A DNA stretch of 64,000 nucleotides from assembly GCA_902801465.1 (NCBI GenBank), contig CADCIH010000015.1, positions 29,566 through 93,565 on the forward strand, given 5' to 3'. The DNA comes from an uncultured Bacteroidia bacterium (GTDB lineage Bacteria; Bacteroidota; Bacteroidia; Bacteroidales; F082). Positions 58,179 to 64,000 of this stretch are shown in pieces (position 1 is the first letter of the stretch; the number at the start of each line of letters is the position of its first letter). The translations under genes and the position numbers were made by a program. The notes under the pieces were generated by a model. The model was not told where the DNA came from. It saw only the letters and a program-made list of their open reading frames with translations, and did no database searches.

Positions 58179-58969
58179 TTCAGGATCAGATAATGGTTGT
58201 AATAATAATGGAAAGGCACCTCGCACAAGGTCTCCTTGACGTTGAAACTGTCCGGCCTTGACACGAACCTGATGTCTCTCAAGTAACGTTTGCAGAGGTC
58301 GATGATCTCCGACGATGGCTGGATGAGTCCTGAGAACTTGACGGTGGTCTGGAGTCCCGATAGTTCGTGTTGTTGCATGGCGAAGAGCAGGTAGTAGCAG
58401 AAATCGACCTTGGTTTGGAACTTGAAGTTGTTGAAAAACAATAGCTTATCTTTCATGATGGCCATGTCGAAATCGCGGTTGCGCACGTTGACATGGACCA
58501 CGGGGGCTGGACTTTGTGGAAGGTTTTTCAGAAACACCGAAGTGGAGTGAATGATCTCGGCTTGGGGCCATTTGTACAAGATACGGTCGCGAAGGGATTT
58601 CGGATAGCCGTAAAGGTTGTAGGCGTTCAAGCTATCGATGGGGTCGGTGGCGGTGAAGTAGCCGTTAGGTACGTCGAAGCTGAAGTCCAGGAACTTCTCG
58701 GTCGCTTCGGGATGGTACAGTTCTTTGGGAACGAGGGTATGGGTGCGTCCGTCGATGAGACAAGTGACGGACTGAAGCGAGGCCAAGTCTCTTGAACCGA
58801 GGTCTTTTTCGAGGACACGGAAGAGCTCGTCGCTGTTGCTGAGGCTGTCGGACTGGTGCAGTTCCATGTCGGCCACCCGCTTGGCGCCGGTGTCGAAAAG
58901 GACAAAAGAAAGACCACCCAATGAAAATTGGATGGTCAGTCTGTAATCAGGATTCAACGGTGTTGGCAT
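58175..58969 (-). CDS. DUF3822 family protein
   Basis: A 264-residue protein matching the DUF3822 type found in Bacteroidota next to rsmD: LTIQFSLGGLSFVLFDTG at the N-terminus, then FDFSFDVPNGYFTATDPIDSLNAYNLYGYPKSLRD-like text and NNFKFQTKVDFCYYLLFAMQQHEL. The fold resembles an actin/ASKHA ATPase-like protein, as suggested for the family. The function is unknown. It overlaps rsmD by four bases. Confidence 0.8.
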   Translation of the reverse strand: MPTPLNPDYRLTIQFSLGGLSFVLFDTGAKRVADMELHQSDSLSNSDELFRVLEKDLGSRDLASLQSVTCLIDGRTHTLVPKELYHPEATEKFLDFSFDVPNGYFTATDPIDSLNAYNLYGYPKSLRDRILYKWPQAEIIHSTSVFLKNLPQSPAPVVHVNVRNRDFDMAIMKDKLLFFNNFKFQTKVDFCYYLLFAMQQHELSGLQTTVKFSGLIQPSSEIIDLCKRYLRDIRFVSRPDSFNVKETLCEVPFHYYYNHYLILK

Positions 58970-58980
58970 GTCCGTTGGGA

Positions 58981-59625
58981 TTATAGCTTCTCCCAGTTGC
59001 CGTCGGTGGAGGCTTCCTCGAGTGAACCGACCTTCAAGCCGGCGTATTTGTCGATTTGTTCCATCTCAGCCTTGACGTTCTGGACGCGGGTGTTCCATTC
59101 CTTTTCGGTGAACTTATCGCCGGGGGTGTTCAGATAGACCTCGTAAGGAGTCTTGACCTCGAACACGGGCACCGAGATACCGCCACGCTTGATGATGCTG
59201 TCGTGAATCTCGAACTGGGTGGTGGGGTTGCTGAAAGGAACGATACCCAACTCGTTGATGTTGAATTGGTTGCGATTTCCAAACAGGGAGTCAATCACCT
59301 TAATGTAACCCAAGGTGTCGTTGATGGTCTTGGTGAAGGTGGTGTCTTCAGGATCGGGGACCATCATGATAATCGGGATTTCGTAGTTTTTGCAGAAATC
59401 AATCAGCGAGTCGAAATCGGAGGTGTACTTGCTGTTAGCTTGCTTGAACTGGATTTCGGCGTCACGGATGTCCTTCAGACGTTGGACGACTTGAGCTTCA
59501 CGGTGGCTCTTTTCATTGTTGAAATTAATAGGAGCTTGGATGCTTTGGATCACCTTGATGGCTAAGAACACAACAACGGCAAACAACACGATGTTGATGA
59601 TGATACTTTTGAGTTTTGAATTCAT
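58981..59625 (-). CDS. Membrane-anchored protein of unknown function
   Basis: A 214-residue protein with one N-terminal transmembrane helix (IIINIVLFAVVVFLAIKVIQSI) and a periplasmic domain: VVQRLKDIRDAEIQFKQANSKYTSDFDSLIDFCKNYEIPIIMMVPDPED. The RDAEIQFKQANSKYTSDFDSLIDF segment recalls the pilin-like region of type II secretion pseudopilins. It is 11 bases upstream of the DUF3822 gene on the same strand, so part of an operon with rsmD. A -7 box TACCTTTG lies at 59678-59671 (minus strand). Confidence 0.65.
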   Translation of the reverse strand: MNSKLKSIIINIVLFAVVVFLAIKVIQSIQAPINFNNEKSHREAQVVQRLKDIRDAEIQFKQANSKYTSDFDSLIDFCKNYEIPIIMMVPDPEDTTFTKTINDTLGYIKVIDSLFGNRNQFNINELGIVPFSNPTTQFEIHDSIIKRGGISVPVFEVKTPYEVYLNTPGDKFTEKEWNTRVQNVKAEMEQIDKYAGLKVGSLEEASTDGNWEKL

Positions 59626-59752
59626 TGTTGAATATTTTACTGATAATTATTGCTATTTTTAGACGTGCTGCAAAGGTATAGATTTTTTCGTTTCATTTGG
59701 AAATTTTTTTCTTGATTTATTTTTGTACCTTTGCAAAAAAAGGAAAAACATC

Positions 59753-60523
59753 ATGAAAACGAAGAAAGAAATAGTGGATAACTGGCTGCCGCGCTACACA
59801 GGTTTGCCAGTGGAAAAGTTCGGTAAGTACATCCTTTTGACCAACTTCCAGAATTATGTGGATCGTTTTGCCGCCTGGCAGGGCGTTGAGGTGGTGGGGC
59901 GTGACCGCTCGATGCCTTGCGCCACCGACGGTGAGATCACCATTATCAATTTCAGCATGGGCAGCGCCAACGCGGCCACCATCATGGACCTGTTGAGCGC
60001 CGTCAAGCCCAAGGCGGTTCTGTTTCTCGGAAAGTGCGGCGCAGTTCGGAAGAACCATGTCGGCGACTTCATCCTTCCGATAGCCGCCATCAGGGGTGAG
60101 GGTACATCGAACGACTACTTCCCGCCCGAGGTGCCTGCCCTTCCGGCATTCAGCCTCGAAAAGGCCATCTCCACCACCATCCGCGACTACGGACGCGACT
60201 ATTGGACGGGGACCGTCTATACCACCAACCGCCGCGTGTGGGAACACGATGAGGAGTTCAAGGCCTATCTTCGCAAGATACGCTGCCACGCCGTCGACAT
60301 GGAGACGGCCACCCTTTTCAGCGTGGGATTCTACAACGAGATTCCTACCGGAGCCCTGCTGCTGGTGTCGGACGAGCCCATGACCCCCGAAGGCGTGAAA
60401 ACCGCGGAAAGCGACAAAAAAGTGAGTAGCAACTTTGTGGGCGACCACCTGCGCATCGGCGTCGACTCGCTTCGCCAGCTCATCAACAACGGCATCACAG
60501 TGAAACACCTCAGATGGGAATGA
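59753..60523 (+). CDS. amn: AMP nucleosidase
   Basis: A 256-residue protein of the short Bacteroidota AMP nucleosidase type: VVGRDRSMPCATDGEITIINFSMGSANAATIMDLLSAVKPKAVLFLGKCGAVRKNHVGDFILPIAAIRGEGTSNDYFPPEVPALPAF and CHAVDMETATLFSVGFYNEIPTGALLLVSDEPM. It hydrolyses AMP to adenine and ribose-5-phosphate. The ATG at 59753 is preceded by an AAGGAAAA RBS and a TACCTTTG box at 59726-59733. Confidence 0.93.
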   Translation: MKTKKEIVDNWLPRYTGLPVEKFGKYILLTNFQNYVDRFAAWQGVEVVGRDRSMPCATDGEITIINFSMGSANAATIMDLLSAVKPKAVLFLGKCGAVRKNHVGDFILPIAAIRGEGTSNDYFPPEVPALPAFSLEKAISTTIRDYGRDYWTGTVYTTNRRVWEHDEEFKAYLRKIRCHAVDMETATLFSVGFYNEIPTGALLLVSDEPMTPEGVKTAESDKKVSSNFVGDHLRIGVDSLRQLINNGITVKHLRWE

Positions 60524-60524
60524 C

Positions 60525-61520
60525 ATGACCTTCGAACAGATTCTTTCTGACATCCACAACAAGAAATACGCTCCCGTCTATTTCCTGATGGGAGAGGAGC
60601 CCTATTTCATCGATGTCATCTCCGACACCATTGAGGAGGAGGTGCTCGACGAGACCGAGAAGGCTTTCAACCAGATCGTGGTCTATGGCCGCGATGTGGA
60701 TATCGACACCGTGGCGAACCATGCCAAAAGCTTCTCGATGATGGGGGGCTATATGGTGGTCATCGTCAAAGAAGCCCAGGACCTGAAAAACATCGAGGAC
60801 TTCGAGAAATACCTCGACGTGATCCCTAAGACTACCATCCTGGTGTTTGACTACAAGTACAAGAAACTCGACAAACGCCGCGCGTTGGCCAAAAAAATCG
60901 ACAAGATGGGCGTGCTGTTCGAGTCGAAGAAACTTTACGACCGCGACATCCCTGGGTGGATCCAGAACTATCTGGCCGGGAAAGGCTATGCCATCACCCC
61001 CAAGGCTACCCAGATGCTCACCGACTTCCTCGGCACCGACCTTCATAAGGTGCGCAACGAGCTCGACAAACTCATCGTCGCGCTTCCCAAACAAAGGAAG
61101 ATCGACGACGTGGATGTGGAACGCAACATCGGCATCTCGAAGGACTTCAACGTGTTTGAGCTGCAAAACGCCCTTGGCCGCCGCGATGTGGTCAAAGCCA
61201 TGCAGATCGTGCAGCACTTCGGCGAAAGCAAGGACAACCCGCTGTTTCTGACCGCCATCAGCCTCTTTGGCTACTTCACCAAGATCCTCAAGGTGCATTA
61301 TGCCACCGACCAGTCGCAAAACGCCTTAGCCACCACCATCGGGGTGAGCCCCTATTTTGTCCGTGACTACCAAGTCGCCGCGAAGAATTTCAGCATCGGC
61401 GACTGTGTGAGAGCAATCGCCGTGTTGCGTGAGTTCGACCTTAAGTCGAAAGGCTATAACGTGGGCGAGACGTCGGAAAAAGACCTCTATCGTGAAATGA
61501 TCTTTAAACTGCTTCACTGA
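60525..61520 (+). CDS. holA: DNA polymerase III subunit delta
   Basis: A 331-residue clamp-loader delta subunit: APVYFLMGEEPYFIDVISDTI (N-terminal AAA-like start), VVIVKEAQDLKNIEDFEKYL, YDRDIPGWIQNYLAGKGYAITPKATQMLTDFLGTDLHKVRNELDKLIVAL, FNVFELQNALGRRD. Delta opens the beta sliding clamp. It starts one base after the amn stop and its stop overlaps dtd by one base. Confidence 0.95.
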   Translation: MTFEQILSDIHNKKYAPVYFLMGEEPYFIDVISDTIEEEVLDETEKAFNQIVVYGRDVDIDTVANHAKSFSMMGGYMVVIVKEAQDLKNIEDFEKYLDVIPKTTILVFDYKYKKLDKRRALAKKIDKMGVLFESKKLYDRDIPGWIQNYLAGKGYAITPKATQMLTDFLGTDLHKVRNELDKLIVALPKQRKIDDVDVERNIGISKDFNVFELQNALGRRDVVKAMQIVQHFGESKDNPLFLTAISLFGYFTKILKVHYATDQSQNALATTIGVSPYFVRDYQVAAKNFSIGDCVRAIAVLREFDLKSKGYNVGETSEKDLYREMIFKLLH

Positions 61521-61972
61521 TGAGAGTTGTGGCACAAAGGGTTTCGAGAGCGTCAGTCACTATCGACGGCAAGGTGAAGTCGGCCATCGGTCTGGGCATG
61601 ATGGTCCTGCTGGGCATCGAGGAGGCTGACACGACGGAAGATGTGGAGTGGCTCTGCACCAAACTCAGCAAGATGCGGATCTTCGCCGACGAGAACGATG
61701 CCATGAACCTCGATATCAACCAAGTGGGGGGCTCTTTTTTGGTGGTGAGCCAGTTTACGCTTCATGCCATGACCAAAAAAGGCAACCGCCCCAGTTTCAT
61801 CCGTGCCGCCCGGCCCGAAAAGGCCATCCCGCTCTATGAACTGTTTGTGAAACGCCTCCACGAAGTCTCTGGCCGTGAGGTGCTGACGGGCGAGTTCGGA
61901 GCGATGATGGAGGTGGAGCTGATTAATGATGGACCGGTGACGATTGTGATGGATAGTAGACGGAGGGAGTGA
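61520..61972 (+). CDS. dtd: D-aminoacyl-tRNA deacylase
   Basis: A 150-residue protein with all DTD motifs: MRVVAQRVSRASVTIDGKVKSAIGLGMMVLLGIEEAD, VVSQFTLHA, KGNRPSF and the cross-subunit NDGPVTIVMDS. It removes D-amino acids mischarged on tRNA, and glycine from tRNA-Ala. TGATG junction with holA. A heptamer repeat follows the stop. Confidence 0.96.
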   Translation: MRVVAQRVSRASVTIDGKVKSAIGLGMMVLLGIEEADTTEDVEWLCTKLSKMRIFADENDAMNLDINQVGGSFLVVSQFTLHAMTKKGNRPSFIRAARPEKAIPLYELFVKRLHEVSGREVLTGEFGAMMEVELINDGPVTIVMDSRRRE

Positions 61973-61973
61973 G

Positions 61974-62016
61974 GGGAAAGTGGAAAACGGAGAACGGAAA
62001 ACGGAGAACGGAAAAC
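61974..62016. repeat. Heptamer repeat (locus 3), direct only
   Basis: GGAAAACGGAGAACGGAAAA... with four heptamers of the ACGGAAA/ACGGAGA type in one orientation, between dtd and rbfA. No inverted partner is present here. Confidence 0.85.
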
Positions 62017-62037
62017 TAATTAATTGAAATTAATATT

Positions 62038-62376
62038 ATGGATAGTAAACGTTTGGATAAAGTTAATAAGCTGATACTTAAAGAGTTAGGTGAGATTTTT
62101 CAAAAAGAGCTGAAACCGGCGGTGCCTTCGTTGATGATTACGGTGACTCACGTGAAGGTGACTTCCGATTTGAGTTATGCCAATGTGTATCTGAGCATCT
62201 TCGGAGTGGACGACAAGCAGAAGGTGGTCGATGAGGTGAGTCAGAACACACGTGCCATCCGTGGTCTGTTGGGCAATCGCATCCGTCATCAGTTGCGTGT
62301 TGTTCCGGAGTTACGTTTCTTTGAGGACGACTCGTTGGATTACATTGAGAACATCGACAAACTGCTGCATTCCTGA
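62038..62376 (+). CDS. rbfA: Ribosome-binding factor A
   Basis: A 112-residue KH-domain-like protein: KRLDKVNKLILKELGEIFQKEL, LMITVTHVKVTSDLSYANVYLSIFG, VDEVSQNTRAIRGLLGNRIRHQLRVVPELRFFEDDSLDYIENIDKLL. It binds the 30S subunit during 16S maturation. The permease gene starts two bases after its stop. Confidence 0.95.
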   Translation: MDSKRLDKVNKLILKELGEIFQKELKPAVPSLMITVTHVKVTSDLSYANVYLSIFGVDDKQKVVDEVSQNTRAIRGLLGNRIRHQLRVVPELRFFEDDSLDYIENIDKLLHS

Positions 62377-62378
62377 CC

Positions 62379-63584
62379 GTGCGACTCCCGCTGTTCATAG
62401 CAAACCGTTACCTGCTGGCCAAGAAGAGCCACAACCTCATTAATATCATCACGTGGATTTCCATCATTGGTATTAGTGTGGCCTCTTTTGCACTTATCGT
62501 GGTGTTGTCGGCTTTTAACGGTCTGGAGCAGGTGATTGCTTCGCTGAACAACCGGCTCACCCCCGACCTTCAGATTACGCCTACGATGGGCAAGACCATT
62601 GACCTGACCGCATTTCCTTTGGGACAACTAAAAGATGTTCAAGGTGTTGAGTGTGTGGTGCCTACCATCACCGACGACGCCCTGTTTAGGTCTGACGAGA
62701 AGCAGCATATCGGTCAGGTGAAGGGCGTGGGGTTGGAGTACCAGCAGATAGAGCGTCTTGACGAGGTGATGTTTGGCGATGGAGTCATGACATTGTCCGA
62801 TGGGGTTCACGATTTTGCCATTCCGGGTTCGGGTGTGGCTTGGCGGTTGGGCATCAACCCTTACAGTCCCTACGCTACGGTGTGCATCTATGTGCCCAAG
62901 CGCGGCAACGCCTCGCAGATGAGTCTGGAGAGCAGTTTCAACTCGGGGGTGTTGAATGTGCAGAGCACATTTGCCACAGAGCAGGAGGTCGACGAGAAGA
63001 TGGTGTTGGTGCCTTTTGAGTGGCTGGCCGACCTGTTGGAGTATGACGACAAAGCCAGTGCCGTTGAGCTGTTTCTGTCGCCAAAGGCCGATGCGGGCAA
63101 GGTGAAGAAGGAGGTGAAAGCGCAGGTGGGCGATGGCTTCGTGGTGAAGGACCAGCAGGAGCAGATGGCCACCTTATATAAGATCATGCGCTCCGAAAAG
63201 TGGGCGGTGTATGTCATTCTCACCTTCATTTTGGTTTTGGCCACCTTCAACGTGGTAGGCTCCCTCTCGATGCTGATGATTGAGAAGCGCAAGGATACCG
63301 AGGTCCTGAAGGCCTTGGGCACCGATAAGCGATTGATTCAGCGCATCTTCTTGAACGAAGGCTTGTTGATTGCAGTGGCGGGTGGCATCATTGGCCTGTT
63401 GCTGGGCATCGTGTTGGTGTTGTTGCAACAATGGTTCGGATTTGTGAAATTCGGCACAGGTGGAAATTATGTGGTCGATGCCTATCCTGTCCTTTTGAAA
63501 CTCAAGGATATCCTGTTGATTTTCGTCACCATTGTGGTGGTGGGCGGCAGTTCCGCCTGGTTGACGGTTAGGAAATATTTTTAG
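62379..63584 (+). CDS. LolE/FtsX-family ABC transporter permease
   Basis: A 401-residue permease starting at GTG 62379 (MRLPLFIANRYLLAKKSHNLINIITWISIIGISVASFALIVVLSAFNGLEQ). Four transmembrane segments: one near residue 25, then three in the last 150 residues (WAVYVILTFILVLATFNVVGSLSMLMIEKRKDTEVLKALGTDKR, LLIAVAGGIIGLLLGIVLVLLQQ, DILLIFVTIVVVGGSSAWL), with a large periplasmic domain between. It is the type that moves lipoproteins to the outer membrane (LolC/E). The ATP-binding LolD gene is not in the window. Confidence 0.88.
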   Translation: MRLPLFIANRYLLAKKSHNLINIITWISIIGISVASFALIVVLSAFNGLEQVIASLNNRLTPDLQITPTMGKTIDLTAFPLGQLKDVQGVECVVPTITDDALFRSDEKQHIGQVKGVGLEYQQIERLDEVMFGDGVMTLSDGVHDFAIPGSGVAWRLGINPYSPYATVCIYVPKRGNASQMSLESSFNSGVLNVQSTFATEQEVDEKMVLVPFEWLADLLEYDDKASAVELFLSPKADAGKVKKEVKAQVGDGFVVKDQQEQMATLYKIMRSEKWAVYVILTFILVLATFNVVGSLSMLMIEKRKDTEVLKALGTDKRLIQRIFLNEGLLIAVAGGIIGLLLGIVLVLLQQWFGFVKFGTGGNYVVDAYPVLLKLKDILLIFVTIVVVGGSSAWLTVRKYF

Positions 63585-63587
63585 GAG

Positions 63588-63887
63588 ATGCGAATGCGTT
63601 TGGGTGTCATAGGATTGCTGGTACTGATGGTGGCGTCATGCGTAAGGGAGGTAGAGCCGTCTGTAAGGCCTAGCCGTGCGCTGGTGGAGATTGACAGCCT
63701 GATGTGGAGCAGGCCCGACAGTGCCTTTGCCATGCTGTTGGAGTTTGCGGGCAGTCCCGAGGCGGACAGTCTTGATGCGTTCAACGGGCATTACTGCCAG
63801 CTGCTGGTTTCGGAGCTGTTGTACAAGACACAACTTGCTATTAGACAATTTGGCATTCAAGTCTCTCCTATAATAATAGGCATTTAA
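63588..63887 (+). pseudogene. Lipoprotein gene, apparently interrupted after residue 81
   Basis: MRMRLGVIGLLVLMVASC (lipobox VASC, Cys18) is followed by VEIDSLMWSRPDSAFAMLLEFAGSPEADSLDAFNGHYCQLLVSELLYK, the start of a Bacteroidota TPR-like lipoprotein family that normally runs several hundred residues further. After about 63,830 the composition becomes AT-rich and the reading becomes TQLAIRQFGIQVSPIIIGI-stop, with no family resemblance. The gene was therefore probably interrupted by an insertion whose other end lies beyond the window. Confidence 0.55.
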
Positions 63888-64000
63888 GAAAAAAAGAATA
63901 TATCCTCAAATCCGCAACCTATAGGGTTTAGTGGGATTTTGCTTGCAAAGCGACAAAATTCATTTTATTGTACATATTTCTTGCACAACAGAAATGTCGC
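63831..64000. mobile_element. Possible left end of an insertion element
   Basis: AT-rich sequence following an abrupt break in the lipoprotein gene; no ORF or transposase is visible before the window ends. Terminal inverted repeats cannot be checked without the far end. Confidence 0.3.

Overview
The window is chromosomal DNA from a member of the phylum Bacteroidota, most likely order Bacteroidales. Promoters fit the Bacteroidota TTTG (-33) / TAnnTTTG (-7) pattern. Three secreted proteins (an endonuclease I, a choice-of-anchor-J-like protein and a C10 peptidase) end in type IX secretion (T9SS) sorting domains, which excludes Bacteroides-type genomes that lack T9SS. LptC, Lnt, MurG and a LolE-like permease indicate a diderm envelope. 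No 16S rRNA gene is present, so no finer placement is made.

Layout. 1-27.9 kb is gene-dense core genome: a HAD-GNAT fusion entering from the left edge, a nitroreductase lipoprotein, dus and lnt, a heptosyltransferase whose 3' end overlaps an antisense tRNA-Phe, an envelope operon (outer-membrane barrel, TPR protein, LptC, CNNM/CorC protein, PpiD-like chaperone), a C69 dipeptidase, tryptophanase plus an MntP-like membrane protein, a secreted endonuclease I, purL-murG-nadE-mrp-nifU, two secreted proteins, a cobalamin adenosyltransferase and a DUF2795 gene.

27.9-46.5 kb is an AT-richer accessory island inserted after the 3' end of the DUF2795 gene. Degenerate copies of that 3' end (the FHEDEY-stop codons and a GTTAA-loop terminator whose stems covary) recur at both edges, one of them inverted. 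The island holds a frameshifted CoiA-like nuclease gene, then RavA (MoxR ATPase), ViaA (VWA), a YgjP-type metallopeptidase, a PLD nuclease, a winged-helix AAA ATPase, an Asp-box mini-protein, a two-helix membrane protein, a tandem pair of DUF262/GmrSD proteins, a WYL regulator and a DEDDh exonuclease. Five promoters in this block carry the same GCCTGTGC...GCACAGGC palindrome at fixed distance from the -7 box, including the promoter of the WYL gene itself. I read the block as one candidate WYL-controlled conflict (defence) regulon and consider it the most interesting object here.

46.5-53 kb continues the accessory zone: a Schlafen/AlbA_2 protein, a TIR-domain protein, a broken MNT nucleotidyltransferase, two metallophosphoesterases and a 520-residue protein of unknown function. 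An internally deleted AlbA_2 gene lies just before it.

53-64 kb returns to core genome: a C10 peptidase, an OlsF-like acyltransferase fusion, rsmD, a DUF3822 gene, amn, holA, dtd, rbfA and a LolE-like permease. The last gene, a lipoprotein, appears to be cut off by foreign AT-rich sequence near 63,830. A heptamer repeat (ACGGAAA/ACGGAGA) occurs in three core intergenic gaps. Assignments come from reading motifs by eye; no database search was possible.
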